From: Arthrobacter nitrophenolicus
GTDB lineage: Bacteria; Actinomycetota; Actinomycetes; Actinomycetales; Micrococcaceae
NCBI RefSeq assembly: GCF_000332815.1
Contig: NZ_AOFD01000015.1
Span: 21,424 to 85,423, forward strand
DNA length: 64,000 nt
Direction: 5' to 3'
Shown here: in pieces, positions 40,001 to 48,327 of the stretch
How the letters are laid out: each line of letters begins with the position of its first letter
Position numbering within the stretch: position 1 is the stretch's first letter
The notes under the pieces: generated by a model
What the model saw: the letters and a program-made list of their open reading frames with translations, nothing else
Databases searched by the model: none
What the model was told of the DNA's origin: nothing
Made by a program: the position numbers and the translations under genes

Positions 40001-40564
40001 GAGCTGGGAGACGATCTCAGCCACCACAGTCCCGCCCGGCATGGCATCCAGCCATTGTTTGAAGAGGGTGCGCGGGCGGAGATAACGCCGGCCTCCCATC
40101 GCCCGGCCGACATCCGAATCCGGGCCGATCAGGACAGTCAGTACCGGCTTGAGGGTGTGCGGATCAAGTGTCCGGGAGGCAAGTTCTGCACGTGTCAAGG
40201 CCACGGGCACCGCTCCCCCGGCTTTTCCCGTTGTCCGGGCATGGGCGTCTGAGATCAGGCGGCACAAGGCACGGTAGCCCGCGCCGTTGTTGTGCCCGCG
40301 GGCAAGGACAACCACCCTGCCTGCCACCTGGGTGCGGTGGTCGCCGTCGTCGTCAAGGACCGCAAGGTCTACTCCCACGATGGGATCAAGGCCTGCAGCC
40401 ATACAGGCCTTGAGGTGCTTGATGGTTCCGTACAAGCCGTCCCGGTCGGTGCAGGCAAGGGCAGTGGCACCGTCCGCTGCGGCGGCCTGCGCCAGTTCAT
40501 CCGGCCAGGAAACCCCATAGTGGGCGCTGAAGGCGGTGGAGACGTGAAGGTGCGTGAAGCTCAT
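37076..40564 (-). CDS. dnaE2: Error-prone DNA polymerase III alpha subunit DnaE2 (ImuC)
   Basis: 1162-residue C-family polymerase. PHP domain at the N-terminus (THLHVSTAFSAHYGVSWP), palm acidic residues in TLPDIDIDVESAERH and MLKLDVLGVRMQ, tandem HhH region (LSLNGIYGLSTTELKRI) and an OB fold near the end. The DnaE2 branch performs translesion synthesis and SOS mutagenesis. The ATG overlaps the DUF6504 stop (ATGA) and the pair lies behind a LexA-type box. No frameshift is visible over 3.5 kb. Confidence 0.93.
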   Translation of the reverse strand: MSFTHLHVSTAFSAHYGVSWPDELAQAAAADGATALACTDRDGLYGTIKHLKACMAAGLDPIVGVDLAVLDDDGDHRTQVAGRVVVLARGHNNGAGYRALCRLISDAHARTTGKAGGAVPVALTRAELASRTLDPHTLKPVLTVLIGPDSDVGRAMGGRRYLRPRTLFKQWLDAMPGGTVVAEIVSQLSAPGSPLSTAHAVRMLRLAEEHHVPAILTNAVRYCAADGAPTADVLDSARTLKSLPELASEPLLQPTGQGWLKSADQMLLLGKEIIAAAGYGAADLKQLMTQTEALADLCRIDPASDMGWKQPVVPEAAVLGISQEPHQELVERCNAGIGRRFPGISGAAEKSMVSRLEHELGIIRNLGFSSYFLTVAEVSRMIQDMGVRAAARGSGASSLVNYLIDVSHVNPLQHDLIFERFLSQDRATLPDIDIDVESAERHNVYRRIFERFGSERVTLMSMQNGYRARGAVRDAGMALGMDDGEVGEIAKQLWRFSARKFREALQEKPELREFAGRVEQRDADGNQQLDLLVDLTERLDRLPRHISMHPCGVILGDATLLDRTPVQPSGLGLPMSQFDKHDMDPMGMLKLDVLGVRMQSAMAFAVREIIRIHPSKDEVVAAGRHSAGSDGSGPDYIADNGHIDLNAVPLDDEPTYELIRSTHTLGCFQIESPGQRELIGKMAPREFNDLIIDISLFRPGPMKSDMVRPFLEHRHGFAPEVYPHPDLKPVLAETHGVTVFHEQILRTFDVMTGCGLAKADEFRRALSSEEGEAGVEEYFRRKAKAKGYSADVVDKVWDTLKSFASFGFCKAHGAAFAVPTYQSAWLKTHHPEAFLAGLWEHDPGMYPKRLLVAEARRLGIPILPLDINLSKAEYRVERIQSGPDAGKLGIRLSLNGIYGLSTTELKRIIGGQPYESLADLRARSKISKPNIKRLAQLGAFDSLHREAGGTANRADLVHHLQKLQASGGSRKGVEVLEGQLSLPLGDVELRNITPELPAPTLVENVRAELDLMAVDVSTHLMDSHRPLLDRLGVTTADKLLGLRNGTEVLVAGVRVATQTPPMRGGRRVVFISIDDGTGCVDSVFFHEAQEKAGMLLFGTRLLLIRGTTRRTGPRGISLSASMAWDLSRTETLPFPDPAAREQDVPHPLDGISRSLAITGFNG

Positions 40565-40899
40565 GCTGTTCTGGGCCGGAGGGCATCATGGATCCGCAGG
40601 AGCCGCCAGCGGCCACTGCGGATATGGCGGGAAAGGTCAAGGGTCAGCGGTTCTTCGGTGGCATTGCTGCCGGCGGCGCCGTCCGGGGCAGGCAATACCT
40701 GCACCCGCCAGATTTCATGGTCCACTATCCCGGGGCCGCTCCCCAGGGGTGCCCTGCTGTCCTCTGCCCACCACTGCCGCCGCTCATACCAGCGCATTGG
40801 TTCGGCGCAGACATCGTAGGACCGGCCGCCCCAGGTAAGGCTTACAGGCTGGCCTTCCGGCGAGCACAGGACATCAACGGATTCGCTGAACATGCCCAT
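40561..40899 (-). CDS. DUF6504 protein, partner gene of dnaE2
   Basis: 112 residues, starting MGMFSESVDVLCSPEGQPVS, with TWGGRSYDVCAEPMRWYERR and IWRVQVLPA. Small proteins of this type sit between imuB-like Y-family polymerase genes and dnaE2 in actinobacterial mutasome cassettes; the role is unknown. ATG at 40899 has GGGAGG about 6 bases upstream. Here it is the first gene after the SOS box; no imuA or imuB precedes it. Confidence 0.8.
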   Translation of the reverse strand: MGMFSESVDVLCSPEGQPVSLTWGGRSYDVCAEPMRWYERRQWWAEDSRAPLGSGPGIVDHEIWRVQVLPAPDGAAGSNATEEPLTLDLSRHIRSGRWRLLRIHDALRPRTA

Positions 40900-40926
40900 G
40901 CCGCCTCCCGGAATAACCTGACCCTA

Positions 40927-40944
40927 TTCGAATATGTGTTCGAA
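40927..40944 (-). promoter_or_regulatory. LexA-type SOS box
   Basis: TTCGAATATGTGTTCGAA is a near-perfect palindrome matching the Gram-positive/mycobacterial LexA site TCGAAC-N4-GTTCGA at 11 of the 12 arm positions (TCGAAT-ATGT-GTTCGA). It lies 28-45 bases upstream of the DUF6504 start, where LexA would block the promoter. This predicts DNA-damage induction of DUF6504-dnaE2. Confidence 0.88.
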
Positions 40945-41058
40945 CAGTTCAAGTCTACGCCGGGTTCAGCCTGATGCATAGAAATGGGCAGCAGGGCTTC
41001 CCCGCCGTTACCGGACAAGGGGGTGGACGGAGCGTAAAGCAGGGAGCAGGATGGAGCC

Positions 41059-41447
41059 ATGGATACCCAAGACGCACTCCTCAAGCAGGCAAGCCTCAAA
41101 GCACAGGACTCCACCTCGTGGCCACCTTCGATATCGACGGCACTATTCCCGGATCCGGCGCATACGTGGTGGGACTGGTCGGTGCCACCCCGGATTATTC
41201 GTCGCAGCGGCGGCTGTGCATCGAGTTCATGAACGGGGAGGCCATTGCCTTCTACTCGTTCAACCGCGAACAGGGGGTCGAGGAGAACTATGACCTGTCC
41301 GGCGTAACCCACTCCGACAGCACCATCACCGGGCATTTCCCCAAGGCCGCCATCAATGGACTCGGCCAGGGGCATGTCATCTCCGCCTTCAGCGAGGCGG
41401 ACGGCCGGGAGTTCCAGCACGGCGTCCCGGTAGAGGAAGCCCTGTAA
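41059..41447 (+). CDS. Conserved-looking hypothetical protein (one apparent frameshift)
   Basis: The ATG at 41059 with GGAG just upstream gives MDTQDALLKQASLKAQ; after a deleted base near 41108 the frame continues LHLVATFDIDGTIPGSGAY through EFMNGEAIAFYSFNREQG to a TAA at 41447, total 129 residues. The first 85 bases of a longer alternative frame from 40974 look non-coding. No family recognised; a beta-rich small soluble protein. Its stop codon sits in the loop of a terminator. Confidence 0.65.
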
Positions 41448-41461
41448 GGCTTCCTCTTTTT
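41432..41461 (+). terminator. Rho-independent terminator containing a stop codon
   Basis: AGAGGAAGCC (41432-41441), loop CTGTAA (41442-41447), GGCTTCCTCT (41448-41457), then TTTT. The loop TAA is the stop codon of the preceding gene, so the last codons form the 5-prime arm. This is the clearest intrinsic terminator in the window. Confidence 0.93.
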
Positions 41462-41502
41462 GTTGCCCGGGGTTTTTCTTGCCCGGACTTTTTTTGCCCT
41501 GG
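41457..41502. repeat. Three tandem 14-base T-tract repeats
   Basis: TTTTTGTTGCCCGG (41457-41470), TTTTTCTTGCCCGG (41473-41486) and TTTTTTTGCCCTGG (41489-41502) recur with a 16-base period between convergent genes. The first T-run belongs to the terminator. The others give A-rich tracts on the chorismate mutase strand. Confidence 0.7.
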
Positions 41503-41511
41503 CGCGGGCGG

Positions 41512-41832
41512 TCAGCTGGATTCTTTGTGGACCCGCATCTCGAGTTCAATAAAGCCCGAGATCATGGCCCGGTACGTGGATTCCACGATGTCCGGGTCAA
41601 TGTCCTTCTTCTCAGCCGCCGAGCGGACGTGTTCGATGATCCGTTCCACGCGGTCGGGCGCACGGACCTCCGCGTCGTCGCCCTTCAGGGTGCCGGCGAT
41701 GCGGATCAGCCGTTCGCGGCGGGCGATGAGGGTGACAATCTGGTCATCCACCTCATCCACAGCAACCCGGACGGCAGCGAGCTGTTTCTTATCGGCCAAA
41801 GCGTCCCGATCGTTTCCTTGAATAGTTGCCAT
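41512..41832 (-). CDS. AroQ-type chorismate mutase
   Basis: 106 residues from the ATG at 41832. All-helical AroQ fold: QLAAVRVAVDEVDDQIVTLI, ARRERLIRIAGTLKG and VRAPDRVERIIEHVR hold the arginines, lysine and glutamates that bind chorismate. Converts chorismate to prephenate for Phe/Tyr. A longer frame to 41874 would overlap the divergent VOC gene. TACTGT lies 6 bases before the ATG and there is no SD, so the mRNA may be leaderless. Confidence 0.88.
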   Translation of the reverse strand: MATIQGNDRDALADKKQLAAVRVAVDEVDDQIVTLIARRERLIRIAGTLKGDDAEVRAPDRVERIIEHVRSAAEKKDIDPDIVESTYRAMISGFIELEMRVHKESS

Positions 41833-41851
41833 CGTCTGACAGTATCGAAGC

Positions 41852-42274
41852 ATGCAGCCAAGAGTCGACTTCATTTCATTGGGCGTCCGCAGCGTTCCAG
41901 CGTCCAGGGCGTTCTACGTGGATGGCCTGGGCTGGCCGGTCCACAAGGAGGTTCCCGGGGACGTGGTGTTCATCCAGGTCAACCATGGCCTGGTGCTCTC
42001 ACTCTGGGACGCGGGCCAGATGCAGGCGGAAGCCGGCGTCAGCGCCCCCGGCCCGGTCCCCAGCATCACCCTGAGCCACAACCTTGGCAGCACGGAGGAA
42101 GTGGACCAGGTGATGGCCGAGGCGGCAGCAGCGGGCGCCGCCGTCGTCGCCGAACCGGTGACCCAGCCGTGGGGCGGCTACAGCGGCTATTTTGCCGACC
42201 CGGACGGATTCCGCTGGGAAGTGGCGTACAACCCCACCTGGGCAGTGGACGACGCCGGCACAGTCACCGTTTGA
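41852..42274 (+). CDS. VOC-family (glyoxalase/dioxygenase fold) protein
   Basis: 140 residues beginning MQPRVDFISLGVRSVPASRA, followed by FYVDGLGWPV and ending in GGYSGYFADPDGFRWEVAYN, the two halves of a glyoxalase fold. Metal-ligand positions are not all obvious: the first-strand His is replaced by Asp/Phe and a Glu (WEV) is kept at the end. Substrate unknown. Convergent with the SRAP gene, 25 bases apart. Confidence 0.85.
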   Translation: MQPRVDFISLGVRSVPASRAFYVDGLGWPVHKEVPGDVVFIQVNHGLVLSLWDAGQMQAEAGVSAPGPVPSITLSHNLGSTEEVDQVMAEAAAAGAAVVAEPVTQPWGGYSGYFADPDGFRWEVAYNPTWAVDDAGTVTV

Positions 42275-42299
42275 CCGGTCCCCCGGCAGGGCGGGCCTG

Positions 42300-43060
42300 C
42301 TAGAACAGTGCCTCCACGGGCCGGATCAGATCCGGGCCGTTGTTGCGCACGTTGCCCACTTCCTTGCCCACGGACTCCACGAGCCAGTCCGCAGCAACAT
42401 CCTTGACGCCGGACCGCACCAGATCCACCAGCCGGCCGCATCATCAGCTTCCGGGTCCAGCCAGGCCTGCATGGTGGCCTTGTCCATGGGCAGCGGAACC
42501 CGGTCGTGCAGCGCTGTCAGCTTCCCGAACACTGTCGACTCTGATCCCGGCGGCGGTGTGTCAGTTGTCAGGATGGAAGTGGAAAGCATCCACTGCCCCG
42601 GCTCGCCGGCCGGCACGGAGGGGTCCCGCCACCATTCGTAGAGGCCGGCAAAGACCAGCCCCCTGTTTTCCCCGGGATGCACGTAGTAGGGCTGCTTGGC
42701 CTTCCCCGGGCCCTGCTTCCATTCGTAGTAGCCGTCCGCCGGGACTGCACAGCGGCGCGACTGGACGGCCTTCCGGAACGCGGGCTTCTCCAGCACGGAT
42801 TCGCTCCTGGCATTGATCATCCGCGAGCCGATTCCCGGGTCCTTCGCCCACGAAGGGACAAGGCCCCAGCGGGCCACATGCAGCTGCCGGACCTGCCTGC
42901 GCTCCGGCCCGTCATCCACCAGCCGTTCCAGGACAATGGGGACGTCGTCGGTGGGCGCCACATTCCACGACGGCGGAATGCTCACCTCATCCTCCAGCTC
43001 GGCGTCGAATTCCGCCAGGAGGCCCCCCACGGCGCGTGCCATCACATAGCGTCCACACAT
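42300..43060 (-). CDS. SRAP/HMCES-family abasic-site crosslinking protein (one apparent frameshift)
   Basis: Starts MCGRYVMA with the catalytic Cys2 that bonds to abasic sites in single-stranded DNA, which fixes the ATG at 43060. Other active-site positions are visible: NARSESVLEKPAF, DGYYEW (Glu) and HDRVPLPM (His). A deletion near 42434 breaks AAGLVDLVRSGVKDVAADWL; repaired length is 253 residues ending RPVEALF. Protects abasic sites during replication, a fit with the nearby dnaE2 damage operon, though on its own promoter. Confidence 0.92.
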
Positions 43061-43190
43061 GGCTCCAGCATGCCATCGGCGACATCTGCTGTCATCCGGG
43101 CCGTCCGGCAGCTGCGGGCGCACGGGAATAGGCGCAGGCACGCTACCGTTGACAGGAACGGAACCCTACATCGACACAGAGGAGACCCCT

Positions 43191-43448
43191 GTGGATTTCA
43201 CTCCCGAATCCGGCACCATCACCATGTTCTCCACCACCTGGTGCGGCTACTGCAACCGGCTGAAGAAGCAGCTGGATGCGCAGGGCATCGGCTACACGGA
43301 GATCAACATCGAGGAAGTGGATGGCACCGCCGAACTCGTGGAGCAGCTGAACGGCGGCAACCGCACCGTTCCCACGGTCCTGTTCCCGGACGGTTCGGCA
43401 GCAACCAACCCGTCGGCAGCCGAGGTCAAGGCGCGCCTGGCGGCATAG
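43191..43448 (+). CDS. Mycoredoxin/glutaredoxin-like protein
   Basis: 85 residues from the GTG at 43191, which has AGAGGAGA about 6-13 bases upstream. The redox site is TTWCGYCNRLKKQL (CxxC), followed by EINIEEVDG and NRTVPTVLFPDGS with the cis-proline TVP. Matches mycoredoxin-1, which reduces mycothiol-mixed disulfides, as expected for an actinobacterium. Upstream in-frame codons lack features and overlap the SRAP promoter. Confidence 0.9.
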   Translation: MDFTPESGTITMFSTTWCGYCNRLKKQLDAQGIGYTEINIEEVDGTAELVEQLNGGNRTVPTVLFPDGSAATNPSAAEVKARLAA

Positions 43449-43481
43449 GCACGGCCGGCCGCACACACTTTTCGATGCGGG

Positions 43482-44255
43482 TCATGCCCCCAGGCTGCTG
43501 AAGGAAGCGGACTCCAGGGCGGCATGGCCCGCATACGTTTGCAGCAGCGCGTCCTCAACGGCCTGGACGGTGGTACCGGGCACCAGGTCTTCGACGGCGC
43601 CCGCTGTGGCCGGATCCCATTCAAGCCCCAGGGCCGCGTAACTGTCCGTCAGGACTTTCCGGATCGGGGCGGAGTTTTCCACCACGATCACCGAGCTGAA
43701 GAGCCAGCCGCCCGCCACGACCCGCTGGGCGGTGCCCACGAGCTTGATCCGGCGGGAGGAATCGGCCGGGTATGACCCGTGGACGCTGAACTCGCCCGGG
43801 CAGTATTCCCCCGGGATTTCCCCCACGGCGGCGTGGACACCGACGGACTGCAGGGCCTGGGCGAACAATTCCCCGAAGTACCCGAAGCGGGTTTTGGAGC
43901 CGGCAATCGCATCGGCATCCGGCTCGATGTGGTCCACCACCAGGGTGCCCTGATGGTAGGCGGCTGCGCGTCCGCCGGCCCGGCGGACCAGCGGTTCAAA
44001 GCCGTTGTCACGGCAGGCAAGGGCCGCTGCTTCGAACCCCGGCAGGCGGGTGTCCCGCTGGCCGAACGCCACGGTGGGAGCGGGACGGTAAAGCCGAAGG
44101 GTCGGACCGATCTGTCCCGACCTGGCCTTTGCCAGGAGCTCCAGCCCGAATTCCAGGTCCCGCCCCGCTCCCAGCGAAACTTCCTGCCGCACCACAGTCA
44201 GTGTGCGCGTTTCCTGAACGGGGTGGTGCATGGTGCCGGGCTCCCTTATGGTCAT
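43482..44255 (-). CDS. LplA/LipL-type lipoate or octanoate transferase
   Basis: 257 residues of the BPL/LplA/LipB fold: RLYRPAPTVAFGQRDTRLPG, LVRRAGGRAAAYHQGTLVVD, and GEYCPGEFSVHGSYPADSSR followed by RIKLVGTAQRVV, where the Lys of KLxGTAQR and the Cys of EYCPG are the likely catalytic residues. The EYCPG Cys favours an amidotransferase (LipL-like) or scavenging ligase; which one cannot be told from sequence alone. Convergent with the mycoredoxin gene. Confidence 0.82.
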   Translation of the reverse strand: MTIREPGTMHHPVQETRTLTVVRQEVSLGAGRDLEFGLELLAKARSGQIGPTLRLYRPAPTVAFGQRDTRLPGFEAAALACRDNGFEPLVRRAGGRAAAYHQGTLVVDHIEPDADAIAGSKTRFGYFGELFAQALQSVGVHAAVGEIPGEYCPGEFSVHGSYPADSSRRIKLVGTAQRVVAGGWLFSSVIVVENSAPIRKVLTDSYAALGLEWDPATAGAVEDLVPGTTVQAVEDALLQTYAGHAALESASFSSLGA

Positions 44256-44324
44256 TCCGCAGTTCCTGGTTGGACTGCCGGCGGACAGGCCAACCCTAGG
44301 TTACGCCGTCGCCTGCCACATTGT

Positions 44325-46036
44325 TCACAGCCCGCGGCGGCCGACCCACAGGCCGGCCAGCAGCGGGACCACCGAGGCAAGCATCAGGGCATTCCCCAGC
44401 CCGGCATCGTCAGCACGGACCAACGCGCCCGCCACCAGCAGGGCGGCAAACACGAGGACCGAGGCCGTCCGCCGCGCCGTCCGCTCCAGCCGGGCCACCT
44501 GGCGTTCAAGGCGGGGGTTGGCAACGGAGAGGTTCCCCTCTTCGGCCCGGGTCAGGAAACCGTCCACCCGCCCGGGCAGCCGAAGCACCAGGCCGGCGGC
44601 GTCCAGCGCCTGCCGAGCAGCGTCCTGCACCAGGTTGCCTCGCTCGTCCCGCAGCAAGCGGGCGGCATAGGGTTCCACCGAGTCCCACAGGTTGAACTTC
44701 GGATCCAGGGAACTGCACACCCCCGAGGTCAGTGACATGGCGCGGATGATCAGCAGGAAGTTCTCGGGCAGCTGGAACGGCAGCGACCGGACCAGGTCGC
44801 CGAACTCCACCGCAAAATCACGGAATTCACGGGGATCCACTTCCCGGAGCTCGGCGAATCCCATGCCCCCGAACCTGGCGAAGAGCTGGGTCATGGCCCT
44901 CTCCAGCTCCACCGTGTCGGCCGCGGGTATCAGGACGCCCACGTCCCTGATGGCTGCCACCAGTCCCTTGCCGTCACGCGCTGCGGCAGCGATCAGGAGC
45001 TTGCGCAGGCCGCTGCGGGTGGAAGCCGTGACCTCACCCGTCATGCCGAAATCGATGAACGTCAGTTTCCACGGTTTTTCACCGCTGCCGCCATGCACGG
45101 GGGTGACGAAAATGTTGCCCGGATGCGGGTCGGCGTGGAAGAAGCCGTTGGTGAACAGCTGGTCGAACATGACCGCGGCGAAGACCGGAGCCACCTCCGC
45201 CGGATCGATCCCGGCCGCCCGGAGCGCAGCGACGTCGGTGACCTTGATGGCCGTGACGTCCTCCAGGGTGAGGACACGGCGGGTGCTTTGTTCCCAGACG
45301 GCTGGGGCACCTGAACGCGGGCGTCGCCGTCGAAATCAGACGCGAACCGCTCCGAATTGGCGGCCTCGTGAAGATAGTCGATCTCCTCGTGGCTGGTCTG
45401 CGCGAATTCCTCCACCAGGGCCGGGACGTCCGCCCGGTCCGAAATGAGGCGGAAGCGGCTGAGCCACCCGCCCACCCTGCGCAGCGCGGCAAGGTCGACG
45501 GCGACAATCACGTCGATGCCCGGACGCTGCACCTTCACCACCACGTCCTTCAGCCCGGCCTCCTCGGCGAACTCCGGAAGGAGCCGTGCGCGGTGCGCCT
45601 GGCCCAGTGATGCTGCCGCAATCGGAGTCTCCTCGAACACGGCGAATACCCGCTCCAGCGGGCAGCCGAGTTCGGATTCAGCAAGCGTGCGCAGGGCGGC
45701 GAACGGAACCGGCGGGACCTCGTCCTGCAGGCCCTCGAGCTCGTCGGTAATTTCCGGGGGCAGCACGTCCAGCCGGGACGACAGGAACTGGCCCACCTTG
45801 ATCATCAGGCCACCGAGGTCCACCGCGAGCAGGTGGAAGCGTCGGGCGAAGCGCTGCATCCGCCGGGAGCGGGTCCGCTCCGCGGCCCGCGCCAGCCCGA
45901 TCCGGGGCAGGAAGAGCTCGAACCACCAGATCGACGCCAGGTTCCACGCGGCGAACCGGAGGATCCGCCGGTACCGGGCACTGGTGTTTCCCGCGCCGGA
46001 TACAGGGTTGAGCAGGTCGTGGCGGAGCGGGGGCAC
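44325..46036 (-). CDS. ABC1/UbiB-family atypical kinase (one apparent frameshift)
   Basis: 570 residues after restoring a base near 45303. KxGQ motif LMIKVGQFLSSRLDVLPPEI, Ala-rich loop IAAASLGQAHRARL, ATP lysine VVVKVQRPG, catalytic FHADPHPGNIF and metal site FIDFGMTGEV. Two C-terminal transmembrane helices (SVLVFAALLVAGALV and LMLASVVPLLAGLWVG). UbiB proteins support quinone or lipid metabolism by ATPase activity; the client is unknown. It starts 5 bases after padR, so the PadR protein probably regulates it. Confidence 0.9.
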
Positions 46037-46041
46037 CTGCG

Positions 46042-46587
46042 TCAGTCCTGGGCGAGGATGGAGTACATCCGGCGCCGCGCCTCGTCCAGTACGGCCACGG
46101 CCTGTTTCACCTGTTCCGGTGATCCTGTCCGCCCCACCTGCGCGGCCGCCTGGGCGAGCTCAACGCCTGCCCGGGGCAGGGAGGCGAAACCCGCCCCGGC
46201 GGCAGGCCCGCCGGCGCTCCACGGCTCCGACAGGTGGTCGCGGGCCACCTCTTCCCGGCCGGCTTCCGTGAGGGTGTAGATTTTCCGGCCGTTCGATTCC
46301 TCGGCCCTGATCACGCCCTCGTCGGCCAGCAACTGGAGTGTGGGGTACACGGAGCCTGCGCTCGGCTTCCAGTTGCCGCCGCTGCGCTCCTCGATTTCGC
46401 GGATGATCTGGTAGCCGTGCATGGGACGCTCTGCGAGCAGGGCCAGCACCGCCGCCCGCACCTCGCCCTTGCCGGCACGGGTGCCGGCGCGTTTCTCGAA
46501 CCGTGAACGCAGCTCCTCCACGGCCTGCCACAGCCCGTCGATATTGCTGCTGCCGCCGAATCCGTAAGCCGGGAACGATCCATTCAT
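46042..46587 (-). CDS. PadR-family transcriptional regulator
   Basis: 181 residues. Winged helix: VRAAVLALLAERPMHGYQII, SVYPTLQLLADEGVIRAEES and GRKIYTLTEAGREEVAR are the PadR signature; the C-terminal helical dimerisation part follows. The Gly/Phe-rich N-terminal 20 residues are atypical. First gene of a two-gene operon with the ABC1 kinase. Three 10-base repeats upstream are a likely own operator. Confidence 0.92.
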   Translation of the reverse strand: MNGSFPAYGFGGSSNIDGLWQAVEELRSRFEKRAGTRAGKGEVRAAVLALLAERPMHGYQIIREIEERSGGNWKPSAGSVYPTLQLLADEGVIRAEESNGRKIYTLTEAGREEVARDHLSEPWSAGGPAAGAGFASLPRAGVELAQAAAQVGRTGSPEQVKQAVAVLDEARRRMYSILAQD

Positions 46588-46610
46588 GCTGGTCTCCTCT
46601 GGAGCATGCG

Positions 46611-46640
46611 AACGATATACAACGATACTTAACGATACGT
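46611..46640 (-). promoter_or_regulatory. Three helically phased 10-base repeats, candidate PadR operator
   Basis: AACGATATAC, AACGATACTT and AACGATACGT run head to tail at 46611, 46621 and 46631, 24-53 bases before the padR start. A core AACGATA every 10 bases places each copy on the same face of the helix. The location suits autoregulation of padR-ABC1 kinase and could also affect the thioesterase gene end beyond. Confidence 0.65.
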
Positions 46641-46672
46641 CCAGGGCCTCCTAAAGGACCATCATCAGCAGG

Positions 46673-47475
46673 TCACGTCCGGCGCAGCGTCAGGATCTGT
46701 TCGGCGCGCCCGAACGGGCCCATCCGGTCATGCAGGACCGTGGACGTCAAACCGATCCCGTCCCGGCCGAAGGACACCGCGTTGTCCAGCCCCAGCCACT
46801 CGCCTTCGGGCCGCCGGTACATGTGGATCTGCAGGTCCAGGTTGGGAAAGGCGAAGCTGTCCTTGCCCGGCGGAACCCGGGCAGCGATGCCGTTGGCGGT
46901 GTCCACCAGGCCCATCAGGCGGGCCAGGTCGCTGCTGTCCTCCCGGTCCGTGAGCGGGTGGTCGGTGCGAAGCCACACTTTGCCGGCGCCCGGCCGGTGC
47001 CCTTCGGCAACACGCATTTCCAGGGACCTGATGTAGCCACCCGGCCAGACGGCCGAACCGTCGTAAGGCTTGCAGTCGTCCGGACCCGGGATGGCGGAAT
47101 CCTCGACGGCGGCGACTTCAGCAGTGTCGCTGGTGATCATCCGCCAGGCTGTTGCCCGGATTGCTGTCCGGCCCGCAGCCACCAACTCCGCCTGCAGCAG
47201 TTCGATGGTCTTCCCTGGCCTTAGCGTGGAGGTCTCGATGTGGAATTCCCCGCCCGGGATCAGGCCCAGGATCTCGTAGCTGAGCCGGGCCATCCGCATA
47301 TCCGCCCGCGGCTGGTGGCGTTCAAGGGCTTCGGCCAGGAGCCCGGAGGCGGGCGCCATGTGCTGTTCGTGGGCGTTCCAGGCGCCTGCGCATGGATGGT
47401 GGATCGGAAGTGGCCGCCGCCCAGGACCTGGTAATAGGCGTTGCCTTCGGCAAGCCCGGGGAACTCGTCAGTCAA
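46673..47475 (-). CDS. Thioesterase-like (double hotdog) protein (one apparent frameshift)
   Basis: 267 residues after restoring a base near 47386. It begins MTDEFPGLAEGNAYYQVLGG and continues MAPASGLLAEALERHQPRAD, then GGEFHIETSTLRPGKTIELL and a C-terminal half with WLGLDNAVSFGRDGIGLTST, the TesB/acyl-CoA thioesterase-like layout. TTG start at 47475 with AAAGG 8 bases upstream. The substrate is unknown; a hydrolase acting on acyl-CoA esters is inferred. Confidence 0.8.
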
Positions 47476-47650
47476 CGCTGGCCTTTCGCAGAGAACTTCA
47501 GTGAATTGCCACTAACTCTAACGGCTGGCGCAACACCGCAGCAGCGGTCCGGCGCGAAATGCTGTGCCGGCGAAATGATTGAGTCTGGATGAAGCCAGCG
47601 GACTAGACTCAGGAACTGGTCCTGTCAGCGACCTCGAAACGAGGTATTCC

Positions 47651-48327
47651 ATGCGCGTCATCAGCTACAACCTCCGCAAACACAAGGCCAGCGGCGAGCT
47701 TCTCGCCCTGGCCAGGAACCATGACGTCGATGCCCTCTGCCTCCAGGAGGTGGACGCCAGCGACCTCCCTGAAACGCTGGGCCCGCTGCACCTGGCGCAC
47801 GTCACCAAGGGAAACCGGCTGGGCCTCGCCGTCTACTACCGCACCAGCCGCTTCACCGCGCTCGATACCCAATCCTTCGCGCTGAAAAAGTCGATGCATG
47901 ACAGGTCCTGGCACCGGCGCACGAACGGCTGATCGGCGTGCGGGTGATGGACAACGACACCCAGCACGAACTGGTCATCGGCTCGTTCCACGCGGCGCCG
48001 CTCACCGCCTCCAACTCGCTCCGGCGCAAGCAGATCCACGCCGCCCATGCCGAACTCCTCAGCATGGGCAGGGGCCTGATGACGCTGATGGTGGGTGACT
48101 TCAACTACCCGTTCTTCACGAAGAACCTGGACATCCACATGAAGAACTCCGGGTATGCCCTCTCCCTCAGCAACCGGCGCACCTACACCCGGTACAAGGT
48201 CTTCAAGGGCCACTTCGACTTTGCCACATCCCTGGGCCTGGACATCCAGAGCGTGGAGACGCTGCCGCGCGGCAACTCGGACCACCTGCCCATCCTGGTC
48301 ACGGCGGAATACGGTCCGGACTACTAG
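47651..48327 (+). CDS. Endonuclease/exonuclease/phosphatase-family protein (one apparent frameshift)
   Basis: 225 residues from the ATG at 47651 (GAGG 7 bases upstream). VISYNLRKHKASGELL, CLQEVDASD, TLMVGDFNYPFF and GNSDHLPILV supply the Asn, Glu, Asp-Asn and terminal Asp-His of the EEP metal-dependent phosphodiesterase fold. A deletion near 47905 splits it at HDRVLAPAHERLIG. No secretion signal. Its TAG overlaps the convergent Nudix stop in CTAG. Confidence 0.85.

Noticed and set aside
40974..41447. The longer start of the hypothetical gene at 40974
   Set aside because: The first 85 bases have no SD and look non-coding. The ATG at 41059 with GGAG plus one restored base gives a coherent protein.
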